64,000 nucleotides of DNA from UBA12481 sp012523435 (lineage in GTDB: Bacteria > Bacteroidota > Bacteroidia > Bacteroidales > UBA12481), in contig JAQUCP010000002.1 of the NCBI GenBank assembly GCA_028686135.1, forward strand, positions 1-64,000, read 5' to 3'. Positions 8,340 through 17,603 of this stretch are shown piece after piece. The stretch's first letter is position 1. Each line of letters begins with the position of its first letter. The translations under genes were made by a program, and so were the position numbers. The notes below the pieces were generated by a model. The model made no database searches. It worked only from the letters and a program-made list of their open reading frames with translations, and was not told the DNA's origin.

Positions 8340-9169
8340 AGGGGTATCTGAATGACCACACCTCCGCCCTGGGAAGTGATCAGCGGGGTGATTTTGGTTC
8401 CCGTTGACCTACCCGAACGATGCAAAGCTGGAATGACCAATCCGGTCAGGCTGCCCGCTACAGCTCCGGCAATTACATCTGTTGGGAAATGCATGCCCGA
8501 CCTGACTGACAGCCAGGCTGAGTATCCTGCGATGCCGAGGGTTGCGGTCCAGATCCAGGGCTTCAGTTTAGACTCCGGAAAAAGGTCGGAAAACACCTGC
8601 GAAAAGAAGGTGGCATGGAAAAATAGGGTGTTGGCATTTCCGGAAAAGAAGGATTCGTTATTCCCGCCCCGGTAACGTTCCTCTAAAGTCAGGCTGTGAT
8701 TATATAGGTAAGGCCGGGGACGATGAAACCACGATTTAGAAACGGCCACTGCCCCGGTGGAGAGGTAGAGCCCTTCGAAATACATGATTGACAGGGTTTT
8801 AAGGTTAGTCCAGCTGTCGGTCTTCCTCCTCTGATAGAGTCCAAATAAGGCGATTCCGCCGGTGGTAAGAATGGCAGATGAAGGCTCAAAAACCTCCCGA
8901 ATTTGGTTCATGCGGGGGTTCCACCAGTGGGTTGCGATCCGATCGAGCCTGTTGAGATCTTCCACCCGGAGCTTCGCAAGCTCGCTAACAGGCATGGCTG
9001 TTTTCTCATTTTGGCCGGCTGCACCGTTGAGTAATAGGGAGGTGCCGCCCACCAGTAACATGGGTTCGGTGATGGAATCCAGACGATAGGGAAAGGAGTG
9101 TTGACCAGTAGCCGGCTGGGCAAGTAAAAGACTTGTTAGAACTATAGTGACGAATACTTTTTGAATCAT
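8321..9169 (-). CDS. PAP2-family (lipid phosphatase-like) protein with altered catalytic motifs
   Basis: An exported PAP2-superfamily protein of 282 residues with signal peptide (MIQKVFVTIVLTSLLLAQPA). The family uses three motifs. Motif 1 is intact (K145 to R152-P153 in KSWFHRPRP). Motif 2, normally PSGH, is FSGN: the general-acid His is Asn178. Motif 3, normally SR-x5-H-x3-D, reads LSVRSGMHFPTD: the nucleophile His227 and Asp231 remain but the expected Arg is Ser221. Two of the key residues are therefore lost. Acid phosphatase or undecaprenyl-pyrophosphatase activity would be expected of an intact member; this one may be inactive or altered. It overlaps the convergent DUF5916 gene by 19 bases. 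Confidence 0.8.
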   Translation of the reverse strand: MIQKVFVTIVLTSLLLAQPATGQHSFPYRLDSITEPMLLVGGTSLLLNGAAGQNEKTAMPVSELAKLRVEDLNRLDRIATHWWNPRMNQIREVFEPSSAILTTGGIALFGLYQRRKTDSWTNLKTLSIMYFEGLYLSTGAVAVSKSWFHRPRPYLYNHSLTLEERYRGGNNESFFSGNANTLFFHATFFSQVFSDLFPESKLKPWIWTATLGIAGYSAWLSVRSGMHFPTDVIAGAVAGSLTGLVIPALHRSGRSTGTKITPLITSQGGGVVIQIPLYRPIR

Positions 9170-9198
9170 ACATGACTTTTTCGTCCGGTAAAGGTAAA

Positions 9199-9229
9199 AT
9201 TGTAAACTGATGAAATCGGCCTATATTTG
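9199..9229 (+). promoter_or_regulatory. Bacteroidota-type promoter of speB
   Basis: TTG at 9200-9202, then 19 bases, then TATATTTG at 9222-9229. This matches the published Bacteroidota housekeeping promoter (TTG or TTTG, ~19-21 bases, TAnnTTTG). Transcription would begin near 9235, leaving a leader of about 44 bases before the ATG at 9280. This supports the ATG over an upstream TTG start at 9247. Confidence 0.6.
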
Positions 9230-9279
9230 CTGCCCGAAAATAAATTTTGGGTAATTTTAGTTCCTTAAGTATTGACCTG

Positions 9280-10119
9280 ATGAATTTTGGCGGAATAGAA
9301 GAACATTTAGCTGATTATGATTTTGCTCGTGCGGTCATCATTCCGATACCGTTTGATGCAACCAGTACCTGGATTAAAGGGGCCGATCGTGGTCCGGAGG
9401 CCATTTTGGAGGCTTCGGCTAATATGGAGCTATTTGATATACCAACACAAACAGAAGTTTATCTGAAAGGCATCCATACCATGGAACCGATTGGAATAAC
9501 TGATGATCCCGCCATCATGACTGAGGAGGCAGAGGAGGTTGTGGAGCAGGTGTTAAGGGATCATAAGCTTCCGATAGTGATTGGTGGTAACCACTCCGTT
9601 TGTATTGGCCCAATCCGGGCCTCGGCACGGCATTTCGGCGAGATTACCGTGATCCAGATCGATGCCCATACCGACCTTCGCCAGTCGTATGAAGGCTCAC
9701 CTCTGAGCCATGCTTCCGTGATGGCTAGAGCCCAGGAGGTTGCGCGAGTGGTTCAGGTCGGAATTCGATCTATGTGTGCTGAGGAACTACCCTATCTGAT
9801 TCCGGAACGCGTGTTTTATGCTCAGGATATTACAGGACGGAATGACTGGTATCAGGAAGCTGCCCGCCAGATCCGGGGACCAGTTTATATCACCATTGAT
9901 TTGGATGGTTTTGATCCCTCTATTCTTCCCTCTACGGGAACTCCAGAACCCGGAGGACTTACCTATTACGAGGTGTACAACTTCCTCTCCTATGTGATCC
10001 GAAACCATCAGGTAGTTGGTTTTGATGTGAATGAACTGTGTCCCAACCCCGAGGATAGATCGTCCGATTTCCTTGCTTCAAAGCTTATCTATCAACTTGT
10101 TAGTCTGATTATTAAATAA
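9280..10119 (+). CDS. speB: agmatinase (ureohydrolase family)
   Basis: Hydrolyses agmatine to putrescine and urea using two Mn2+ ions, in the cytoplasm. The ureohydrolase metal motifs are all present: GGNHS, IDAHTDLR, SHASVM, TIDLDGFDPS and the TGTPEPGGL loop, with the late Glu in GFDVNELCP. Length (279 residues) is normal. The ATG at 9280 (MNFGGIEEHL) is preferred to an in-frame TTG at 9247 because of promoter position. Ten bases separate its stop from the deoxyhypusine-synthase-like gene, so the two form an operon. Arginase or other ureohydrolase activity cannot be excluded, but the polyamine partner favours agmatinase. No arginine decarboxylase lies in the window. Confidence 0.9.
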   Translation: MNFGGIEEHLADYDFARAVIIPIPFDATSTWIKGADRGPEAILEASANMELFDIPTQTEVYLKGIHTMEPIGITDDPAIMTEEAEEVVEQVLRDHKLPIVIGGNHSVCIGPIRASARHFGEITVIQIDAHTDLRQSYEGSPLSHASVMARAQEVARVVQVGIRSMCAEELPYLIPERVFYAQDITGRNDWYQEAARQIRGPVYITIDLDGFDPSILPSTGTPEPGGLTYYEVYNFLSYVIRNHQVVGFDVNELCPNPEDRSSDFLASKLIYQLVSLIIK

Positions 10120-10129
10120 TTCTGAAATA

Positions 10130-11143
10130 ATGGAGAAAAAAGACCTCATGAAAGAGGTGATCGAGCATATCGATGTCACCTCGTTTGATTCAACCCCGAT
10201 CATCAATTCCATGCGGAAGATGTCATTCTCTTCCAGAGATACAGCAAACGCCACGGATATCCTGATGAGAATGGTCAATGACCCGGATTGCACAGTCATG
10301 CTTACCCTGGCTGGCAGTACCAGTGCCGGTGGCTGCATGCAGGTGTACATTGATATGGTCAGGAACCGTATGGTGGATGCGATCGTTGCTACCGGAGCTT
10401 CCATCATTGACATGGACTTTTTTGAGGCCCTTGGTTATAAGCACTATCGGGGACGAATGGATGTTCCTGATTCACAATTGAGAAACCTATATATCGACCG
10501 GATTTACGATACCTTTATTGATGAGGAGGAGTTGCAACAGTGCGATATGGCGATCAAAAGAGTTGCCGACTCCCTGGAGCCAAGGCCCTATTCATCGCGG
10601 GAGTTTATCAAAGAGTTGGGTAAATATCTGGTAAAGAATTCGGTAAAGGAAGATTCACTGATACAGGCGGCCTATGAAATGGGTGTTCCAATTTTTTGTC
10701 CGGCGTTCTCGGACAGCAGTGCTGGGTTTGGGTTGGTGAAGCATCAGTGGGATCGACCGGATAGTCATATGACAATCGATAGCGTCCGGGATTTTCTGGA
10801 ACTAACACGCATAAAAATGGAGGCAGGAACCTCGGGCCTCTTCATGATTGGCGGCGGGGTACCGAAAAATTTCGCCCAGGATACCGTGGTTTGCGCCGAG
10901 GTACTGGGTAAGGAGGTGCCCATGCATCAGTATGCAGTTCAAATCACTGTCGCTGACGTACGTGACGGAGCCTGCTCCTCATCAACCCTGAAAGAGGCCA
11001 GCTCCTGGGGTAAGGTGGATACGATCTATGAACAGATGGTTTACGCCGAAGCTACTACCGTAATTCCCCTGATGGTGAGCTATCTATACCATAATTCCAA
11101 TTGGAGAGAACGTTCGGCAAGAAATTGGTCGAAATTGTTCTAA
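10130..11143 (+). CDS. deoxyhypusine-synthase-like protein, probable homospermidine/polyamine synthase
   Basis: A 337-residue NAD-dependent aminobutyl-transfer enzyme of the deoxyhypusine synthase family. Visible family elements are a nucleotide-binding strand and loop (LTLAGSTSAGGCMQ), IVATGASIIDMDF, the PIFCPAFSDSSAGFG segment, FMIGGGVPKNF, and the active-site Lys in SSWGKV, matching the catalytic Lys of eukaryotic enzymes in VSWGK. Bacteria have no eIF5A, so the substrate is more likely a free polyamine, giving homospermidine or a related product from putrescine. This fits its place 10 bases after speB, the putrescine-forming step. Substrate assignment is inference from family and context. 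The convergent histidine kinase ends 22 bases away. Confidence 0.82.
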   Translation: MEKKDLMKEVIEHIDVTSFDSTPIINSMRKMSFSSRDTANATDILMRMVNDPDCTVMLTLAGSTSAGGCMQVYIDMVRNRMVDAIVATGASIIDMDFFEALGYKHYRGRMDVPDSQLRNLYIDRIYDTFIDEEELQQCDMAIKRVADSLEPRPYSSREFIKELGKYLVKNSVKEDSLIQAAYEMGVPIFCPAFSDSSAGFGLVKHQWDRPDSHMTIDSVRDFLELTRIKMEAGTSGLFMIGGGVPKNFAQDTVVCAEVLGKEVPMHQYAVQITVADVRDGACSSSTLKEASSWGKVDTIYEQMVYAEATTVIPLMVSYLYHNSNWRERSARNWSKLF

Positions 11144-11165
11144 ATCAGTGTTATGTGGGGTTGCA

Positions 11166-12371
11166 TCAGGCGCTGGTAATGGTGAAGTAGAAAACCGAAC
11201 CTTTTCCTTCTTCTGATTCAACCCATATATGACCACCCATCAGGTAAACTAACTGACGAGAGATTGTTAGCCCAAGACCTGAACCGGTTGGGCCGCGACC
11301 ATTGGACGAATCTACCTGCTTGAAATAGTTGAATATATCCTCCTGCCGTTCAGGAGGAATACCGATCCCGGTATCTCTGACATAAAACAAAATGCGTCCC
11401 GCTTCGGGAACCCGATAACCAAATTGGATGAAACCCTTAGGCGTGAATTTTAACGCATTGACCAGCAGGTTTATGAGAACTTGCCGCAATCGGTTTGAAT
11501 CAGCCTTAATCATAAAAATCCCTTCCGGAATGCCCTTCTCTAGGCTCAGAATAATATGTTTTTTGCTTCTTGTTTTTTTCTCGTTTTCAATGATCATGAA
11601 AATTTCCTCAAGTTCGCTGTTGAGATCAAATGTTGAGGGCCGAATTTGTAGCAAATTACTCTCCAGTTTCGAAATGTCAATGATGTCGTTAACTAGTTGA
11701 ATCAATAGATTGTTATTTTGATTGATATATTCAAAATAGCGGGTTTTTTCCTCATCTTCCAGGCCCTCCTCGACCAATATCTGGGAAAACCCAACAATCG
11801 CGTTCAATGGGGTGCGCATATCGTGGGACATGCTAGCGAGAAAGGCGGATTTTTTTCGATCGCTCTCTTTGGCCTCAACCATAGCCCTGACTAGACTAAT
11901 TTCGTTCTTTTTCCTCACGGTTATATCGTGGAAGATTAACAAAGCCTGACTGGGCAATCCACTCTTAACTGGTTCCGGAACGATCTTAAGTTCAATGAAT
12001 TGTTCTATCTCACCGGGTCTACGAATGGTTCCTTCCACGACAGCGGCCCGACCTAGCTGAAAGGTGTCCTCCAGAATGTGCTCCTTTTTAAGGTGGAAGT
12101 GATTCTCCCTCATAATCTGGGTCAAGTCTTTGCCAACACAAAAGCTCGACTCCAGGCCAAAATAGATCAAAGAGGCTGGATTGAGCCAAAGAATCCGGTG
12201 CTCCTTATCAATTCGAATGATCAGATCTGCTATGTTGTTGGTGATAAACTCAAAATCAGCATTTTTTCGTCTGATTGCGCGAGTTTCCCGAATGACCAAC
12301 AGCACGGTTGCCATCAGAAGGATCGAGAGAATCGAGAGAACAGGTAGTGCAAACCAGAGGTTGATCCACAT
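11166..12371 (-). CDS. membrane-anchored PAS sensor histidine kinase
   Basis: A 401-residue sensor kinase. One N-terminal membrane segment (LWFALPVLSILSILLMATVLLVI), then a PAS domain (~38-155: ADFEFITNNIADLIIRID, LWLNPASLIYFG, LLIFHDIT), a HisKA domain with phospho-acceptor His183 in SMSHDMRTPLN, and an ATPase domain with N box (RQVLINLLVNALKFT), G1 (VRDTGIGIPPE) and G2 (GSGLGLTIS). There is no receiver domain and no adjacent response regulator, so its output partner is elsewhere. It is the last gene of a run after DUF1080, GH20 and GH29 genes with 10-11 base gaps, which suggests co-transcription with glycan-degrading enzymes. Signal unknown. Confidence 0.9.
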   Translation of the reverse strand: MWINLWFALPVLSILSILLMATVLLVIRETRAIRRKNADFEFITNNIADLIIRIDKEHRILWLNPASLIYFGLESSFCVGKDLTQIMRENHFHLKKEHILEDTFQLGRAAVVEGTIRRPGEIEQFIELKIVPEPVKSGLPSQALLIFHDITVRKKNEISLVRAMVEAKESDRKKSAFLASMSHDMRTPLNAIVGFSQILVEEGLEDEEKTRYFEYINQNNNLLIQLVNDIIDISKLESNLLQIRPSTFDLNSELEEIFMIIENEKKTRSKKHIILSLEKGIPEGIFMIKADSNRLRQVLINLLVNALKFTPKGFIQFGYRVPEAGRILFYVRDTGIGIPPERQEDIFNYFKQVDSSNGRGPTGSGLGLTISRQLVYLMGGHIWVESEEGKGSVFYFTITSA

Positions 12372-12382
12372 AGGCTTATTGA

Positions 12383-13813
12383 CTATTTAATTCTGAAAAC
12401 CAGAGCTAAAAAAGATTCCCGTGATGTTTTTACTTTACGTGGTACTTCCAGTAGTAATCCTTCGTCAGTCTGCTTGGCTTTGATCCTTCCCCTGAAACCT
12501 AGAAGCTCAACACTTGGCCTGCGAATATCGGAAACCCCTTTTATTAAAATCTCATTAGGGAGAAGCTCACCCTCCTTGACCGAATAGATAGCGTAACGGG
12601 CAGATCCGTCCTTCGACTGGGTATAATGCAGAGGACCCTCATAATAGGGGGCTAGCTTACGGGTATGGTATATAGCTTCCCCGTTCAGTTCCATCCATTC
12701 GCCCACGCCCTCCAAGGTGCGATAGGCACCCTCATCCCATTGACCATCAGGACTTGGTGCAATATTGAGGAGTAGATTGCCGCCTTTTGATACGATATCT
12801 ATCAGAATATGAACGACTTCCCGACTGGTTTTGTATCTGGCATTGAATGCATAGGACCATCCTCCACCCATGATGATGCATGATTCCCAGGGGTAAGACA
12901 GTTGTTCCTGAGGAACGGTATTTTCCGGGGTGAGATAGTTTTGATTAGGGCCCTCCACAGCACGGTCCACGACAATCAGTCCGGGCTGCTTCTGACGGGC
13001 TTTGGCCACTAGTTCATCCATACGGATATCCTGATTTTGTACCCGCGTAAAATTGTAATTGGGCGAATGAACATAGTGATCCACTTCCTCCTGAGTCATT
13101 TTTTGCACCCATCCACCATCTAGCCAGAGGATATCGACCGGACCGTAATCGGTCATCAATTCCATAATTTGATTGTGGGTGTACTGGACAAAATTCTCCC
13201 ATTTATCGGGATATCGGGTGACATCATAATTGACGTGGCGGTCGGGAGTGGCGAAGTTGGGCCACCAATAGTACTCACTATGCCAGTCGGGCTTACTGAA
13301 ATAGGCACCGGTCCACAGTCCCTCTGCCCGGAATGCTTTGAAGATCTCCAGGGTGATGTTTGCTTTTGAGTTATTGGAGAAGGGTGTTTTGGGGTCGGTG
13401 ATCTTGTAATCGGTGTATTGGGTATCGAACATGCAGAAGCCATCATGGTGCTTAGTGGTAAAGATCACGTATTTCATGCCGGCATCTGCTGCGGCTTTTG
13501 CCCATTTCCCCGGGTCAAAACCCGTTGGGTTGAATGTTAGAGGGAGTTCTTCGTACTTCTTTTTGTATTCGGTGTAATGATCTGTTGGGCGAGCACACCA
13601 GGGCTCATCTTCCGAACAGATCGACCATGATTCCACGATGCCCCACTGGCTGTAAGGACCCCAATGCATCAACAGGCCAAACTTGATATCCTGCCACTGT
13701 TCTAGCTTTTCCTTAACGAGAGGATCTTCTACCGGGAAGTACTTTTGGGTTTCGTGCTGGCCATATGCACTCAGGGTAAAACCGACCAGCATCATGACAA
13801 AAAGCTTTTTCAT
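12383..13813 (-). CDS. alpha-L-fucosidase, GH29
   Basis: Retaining alpha-L-fucosidase that releases fucose from glycans, exported by a signal peptide (MKKLFVMMLVGFTLSAYGQ), probably periplasmic. GH29 landmarks: FGLLMHWGPYSQWG (residues ~45-58), KYVIFTTKHHDGFCMFD (~114-130), GAYFSKPDW and the catalytic nucleophile Asp232 in ILWLDGGW. The C-terminal third is a beta-sandwich. The 476-residue length is typical. It lies 11 bases after the GH20 gene and 11 before the kinase gene, consistent with an operon acting on fucosylated, GlcNAc/GalNAc-containing glycans. Linkage specificity is not readable. Confidence 0.92.
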   Translation of the reverse strand: MKKLFVMMLVGFTLSAYGQHETQKYFPVEDPLVKEKLEQWQDIKFGLLMHWGPYSQWGIVESWSICSEDEPWCARPTDHYTEYKKKYEELPLTFNPTGFDPGKWAKAAADAGMKYVIFTTKHHDGFCMFDTQYTDYKITDPKTPFSNNSKANITLEIFKAFRAEGLWTGAYFSKPDWHSEYYWWPNFATPDRHVNYDVTRYPDKWENFVQYTHNQIMELMTDYGPVDILWLDGGWVQKMTQEEVDHYVHSPNYNFTRVQNQDIRMDELVAKARQKQPGLIVVDRAVEGPNQNYLTPENTVPQEQLSYPWESCIIMGGGWSYAFNARYKTSREVVHILIDIVSKGGNLLLNIAPSPDGQWDEGAYRTLEGVGEWMELNGEAIYHTRKLAPYYEGPLHYTQSKDGSARYAIYSVKEGELLPNEILIKGVSDIRRPSVELLGFRGRIKAKQTDEGLLLEVPRKVKTSRESFLALVFRIK

Positions 13814-13824
13814 GGTAAGAACTT

Positions 13825-16161
13825 CTATTCAACAATGATTTCATCAACAAAAAGCCAGGCGTTGAATCCGGCCCCGGCGTGCCAGGGTGGGCAAAAGCCT
13901 GTGTTTGAGGCAATAATCCGTAAATAGCGGACAGATTGAGGGTCAAAGTTAATGATGAAGTCCTGGATTTCTCGCTGTTGACTCCGGATATCTTTTTCGT
14001 TTTCAACTCGTCCTTGCATCACAAACTCACGAGATTGTCCGGCTGTCCAAACTTCCACGGCAGTGGGGAAGAATACCCAGCTTCCGATGGAGTGCAGGGT
14101 TCCAACTGTAACCTTTCTGACCGGGATCGCTGACCCAAGGTCGATTTCGGCAACCATATCATTTCCCTCAAATCCTTGCCATTGGCCATCCGATAAGTTA
14201 ATAGAGCCTCTTAGACTGTTGACGAGGGCTTCGTTTCCACCGGCTGGGTATTTAACCGAGTATCCGTTGATATAGGTGACTGGTTTACCGGTGGCCAGGT
14301 GTACCACAATTTCTGTGGAAGATATCGGAGAGAATAATTTCCGGTTAAGGAATGTGGCAGCTTTTATGGTGGCTGACTGACCTAGCACGATTGGCTCAGA
14401 ATACTCGGTGCTTGAAATTGTTGGGTTGCTTCCATCCGATGTGTAGCGGATTTTTGCACCTGGGAACCCAGAACTTAGAATTACCTGAAATTCCTGCTTT
14501 TCAGTGTTATAGCTTGTTTTTGCCTCTACGATTCCAAAACTGCGTGAGTAATTGATATCCAGGTAGTTATAACGTTTTATCTGTTGTGTGAGCCGGGTTA
14601 GAAAATCCTCATAGTCTTTATTGGTGGCTAGGCTCCAGCAGACTTCGGCCAGAGCCGCTAGCCTGGGATAGGTCATGTAATCGGCATGGTCGGGATCGGC
14701 AACATATTCGGTCCAGAGATTGGCTTGACCTCCCAGGATCAGGTGGCTCTCCTCTTCTGTTAACTGCTCGGGAACAGGTTCGAAAGAGTAGATTTTTTCC
14801 AGGGGGATGTATCCTCCTATCGCCAGGGGTTCCAAATCCGGGCTACCCTGATAGTAATCAATGTAGCAATGGGTATTGGGAGTCATGATCACAGGGTGAC
14901 CGGCTCTAGCGGCTTCAATGCCTCCCTCGATGCCACGCCATGACATCACGGTGGCATTTTCCGCCAGGCCGCCTTCCAGAATCTCATCCCACCCAATAAG
15001 TTTTCTTCCCTTGCTGGTCAGGAACTGGTCAATCCTTCGGATAAAATAGCTTTGGAGCTCATCTTCATTGTTGAGTTTCTCTTGTTTGATTCTTTGCTGG
15101 CAATCCGGACAGCTTTCCCATTCTGTTTTGTCTGCTTCATCCCCGCCAATGTGGATATAAGGTGAGGGGAAGAGTTCAATAACTTCTGATAGGATATCCT
15201 CGAGAAAAGAAAAAGTCTCCTCTTTTCCTGCACAAAAGATGTTGGAACAAGGCCAGATGCCGCCGGGCAGGACAGTCAGTGGTTCACCGGTACAGGAATA
15301 CTCCGGGTAGGCTGCTAATGCTGCGGTTGCGTGTGCCGGCATTTCGATTTCGGGGATGATTGTGATATTGCGCTCTGATGCATATTGCACCAGCTTACGA
15401 ATGTCGTACTGGGTATAAAATCCACCATAATCAGCCACTTCGCCAGGCTGTTGTAGCTCGCGTGAGTTCCAATGATCGCTTTCCCGATTGACCCTCCAAG
15501 CTCCAACCTCGGTAAGCTTTGGATATTTTTTGATTTCAATTCGCCAACCCTGATCGTTGGTTAGGTGCAGATGGAACTTATTGAGCTTATGGTAGGCCAG
15601 CTGATCGATCACTCGATAGAGATGATCAAGAGGGAAGAAATGTCTGGACACATCCAGCATATAGCCTCTATAAGTGAAACGTGGGGAATCGGAGATCCTG
15701 ACAGATGGCAGGCTCCATCTCGTTTTGACCGGCTCGGCCGAGTAGATTTCAGGAGGTAAAAGCTGAAAGAGGGTCTGAATGCCGTTAAATACCCCGCCCG
15801 GATCGGCTGCGGTAATGCTGATCTCCCGGCCCGATGCGATTAGGGTGTATCCTTCAATTCCGAGTGAATCCATGAGCTGCTCGTCTAAAAGTAACCTGAT
15901 GGCTGACGAGCCGGGCTCATTGGTAACGGGCAGCTCTATACCACTAGCTTTCAAGAACCTGTCGGCCAGGTAGTTGGCGTGAAATGATAGTGCTTGGTGG
16001 TTTTGGGTTACAATAGACCATCCGCGGTTAATCGTTACCTGTCCTCCCGGTTCCTCCATGGAAACTGGTGCTGGAATGATCAGTGGTTTCTGAGCGGTTT
16101 TGGTACAAGATAAGAAGAGCAATGACAGGGCGACGGAGATGAACAGGTGCCGGGTTTTCAT
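13825..16161 (-). CDS. beta-N-acetylhexosaminidase lipoprotein, GH20
   Basis: Removes terminal beta-linked GlcNAc or GalNAc by substrate-assisted catalysis. The 778-residue protein has a lipoprotein signal (lipobox FLSC, Cys19), a GH20 N-terminal domain 2 (~27-155), and a TIM barrel beginning RGYMLDVSRHFFP with catalytic Asp341-Glu342 in HIGGDEADK. After ~500 there is a chitobiase-type C-terminal beta domain (KIRYTSDGSNPTIS) and a final discoidin/F5-8-like region (~630-778, WQGFEGNDMVAEIDLG, VRYLRIIASNTG). The Cys anchor suggests the outer membrane or periplasm. It is in an operon with DUF1080 (10-base gap upstream) and GH29 (11-base gap downstream). Confidence 0.93.
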   Translation of the reverse strand: MKTRHLFISVALSLLFLSCTKTAQKPLIIPAPVSMEEPGGQVTINRGWSIVTQNHQALSFHANYLADRFLKASGIELPVTNEPGSSAIRLLLDEQLMDSLGIEGYTLIASGREISITAADPGGVFNGIQTLFQLLPPEIYSAEPVKTRWSLPSVRISDSPRFTYRGYMLDVSRHFFPLDHLYRVIDQLAYHKLNKFHLHLTNDQGWRIEIKKYPKLTEVGAWRVNRESDHWNSRELQQPGEVADYGGFYTQYDIRKLVQYASERNITIIPEIEMPAHATAALAAYPEYSCTGEPLTVLPGGIWPCSNIFCAGKEETFSFLEDILSEVIELFPSPYIHIGGDEADKTEWESCPDCQQRIKQEKLNNEDELQSYFIRRIDQFLTSKGRKLIGWDEILEGGLAENATVMSWRGIEGGIEAARAGHPVIMTPNTHCYIDYYQGSPDLEPLAIGGYIPLEKIYSFEPVPEQLTEEESHLILGGQANLWTEYVADPDHADYMTYPRLAALAEVCWSLATNKDYEDFLTRLTQQIKRYNYLDINYSRSFGIVEAKTSYNTEKQEFQVILSSGFPGAKIRYTSDGSNPTISSTEYSEPIVLGQSATIKAATFLNRKLFSPISSTEIVVHLATGKPVTYINGYSVKYPAGGNEALVNSLRGSINLSDGQWQGFEGNDMVAEIDLGSAIPVRKVTVGTLHSIGSWVFFPTAVEVWTAGQSREFVMQGRVENEKDIRSQQREIQDFIINFDPQSVRYLRIIASNTGFCPPWHAGAGFNAWLFVDEIIVE

Positions 16162-16171
16162 TTCTGAAGAG

Positions 16172-17551
16172 TTATTTGCTGTTTTTTGTGGTGGTCTTAA
16201 TTTTGATATTCCTAAAACTCACTCGATTTCCGTGATCCTGAAGGAGGATGTGCCCTTCAGTGGCATTGCCGAATCCAGGATAGACGGAATACTTGCTTTT
16301 CTGGACTAATGCATTGAACAATTGATTGTTACGATCGTATTCAACCATTTTTACGCCATTAAGCCAATGTTCCACATGATTGCCTGAAACCACTAGTCGT
16401 GCATTATTCCATTGGCTTGGAGGATTGACAGGCTTATTAGCCGGTGCTGGGATCAGGTCGTATAATGAGGCTAATTTCCGGTTGCCACCAACGCCTTGAT
16501 TCGCATCGGGATGGTTATCGTCGTCAAGTAATTGATATTCAAGGCCTATAGCAGATCCTGAACCCTGATTCAAACCTTCAATCACCAAATATTTAATTCC
16601 GCTGTTGGCCCCTTTGGTTAGCCTAAAGTCGAGAGATAATTCGAAATCAGCATACTTTTTGACCGTAATGATATCGCCACCATGACTGCTTTCCTCTCCG
16701 CCCGATTCGTTGACGGTGAGAGTTCGGTTAATGATTTCCCAGCCTTTTTGAGGGAATTTGTTTTGATCAGCTCCGCGCCATCCTGAGGTGGATTGACCAT
16801 CCCACAAAAGTTGCCAACCCTCGCGCATTTCAGCACGTGTCAGGGTGTTGGGTATAGTTGATATCTCTTTCACCCAGCCTGGCATGAACCACTGATGTTT
16901 TTCAAGATCAGTAGTTAATATTCTGATATCGCGCCATTTTACCTCAAGATTGGCTTTTGAGGGATCGTTACCGACACTATGAACTTGAAGTGCGATAAAA
17001 CCGCTGGCATCGAGGTCGTCGGTCAGATTAGCGGCAGGAACACCATTGATCCAGGTTCGGATGGAGTGGCCAATGGCTTCGATCCGGTACCGATTCCATT
17101 GGTTCTGTCTGAATGCTTTCTGTGCTGCCGGATTCTCCTCAAGAGTATAGAGCCAGGCTCGCCTAGCTTCGTCGTAAATGCCAGCACTCCAGGCTCTTTC
17201 AGAAGGATCAATTTCAATCTGGTATCCATGAACCCGCCCGTTTTGATACTCTTTCATACTATGGCTACGAATCTGTACGCCAGAATTGAGAGAGGGATCG
17301 ACCCAGACATCAAATTCAAGAATGAAATCGCCATACTCTTTCACAGTGCAAAGGAAGCTGTTGGGTGATCCAGGCACTGTTCTGCCAATGACCTGACCAT
17401 CTTTGACTTCATATTTCGCTGTCCCATTTAATTGCTTCCATCCTCTCAGCGAATTACCCCGAATGAGGGAGGTCCAGGGTTCCTGAGCATTTGTGTTTAT
17501 CGAACAGAAAAGCAATAAGATAGCAATGAGCTTCAACTCTCGGTTTCTCAT
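16172..17551 (-). CDS. exported tandem DUF1080 (3-keto-disaccharide hydrolase-like) protein
   Basis: A 459-residue exported protein with two copies of the DUF1080 jelly-roll domain, residues ~25-215 and ~240-455. Copy one has SLIRGNSLRGWKQLNG, SGVQIRSHSMKEY and HGYQIEIDPS; copy two has WQLLWDGQSTSGWRG, SGIKYLVIEG and GLEYQLLDDDNHPD. DUF1080 proteins bind or cleave carbohydrates, and some are 3-keto-glycoside hydrolases working with oxidoreductases; none is adjacent here. The signal peptide ends near SINTNAQ. It is the first gene of the GH20-GH29-kinase operon and is divergent from the alcohol dehydrogenase, leaving about 52 bases for both promoters. Confidence 0.87.
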   Translation of the reverse strand: MRNRELKLIAILLLFCSINTNAQEPWTSLIRGNSLRGWKQLNGTAKYEVKDGQVIGRTVPGSPNSFLCTVKEYGDFILEFDVWVDPSLNSGVQIRSHSMKEYQNGRVHGYQIEIDPSERAWSAGIYDEARRAWLYTLEENPAAQKAFRQNQWNRYRIEAIGHSIRTWINGVPAANLTDDLDASGFIALQVHSVGNDPSKANLEVKWRDIRILTTDLEKHQWFMPGWVKEISTIPNTLTRAEMREGWQLLWDGQSTSGWRGADQNKFPQKGWEIINRTLTVNESGGEESSHGGDIITVKKYADFELSLDFRLTKGANSGIKYLVIEGLNQGSGSAIGLEYQLLDDDNHPDANQGVGGNRKLASLYDLIPAPANKPVNPPSQWNNARLVVSGNHVEHWLNGVKMVEYDRNNQLFNALVQKSKYSVYPGFGNATEGHILLQDHGNRVSFRNIKIKTTTKNSK

Positions 17552-17603
17552 AATGGAAATACTTTTATTTTTGCCGATTCTGATAATTGCTTGTCACAAT
17601 AAA

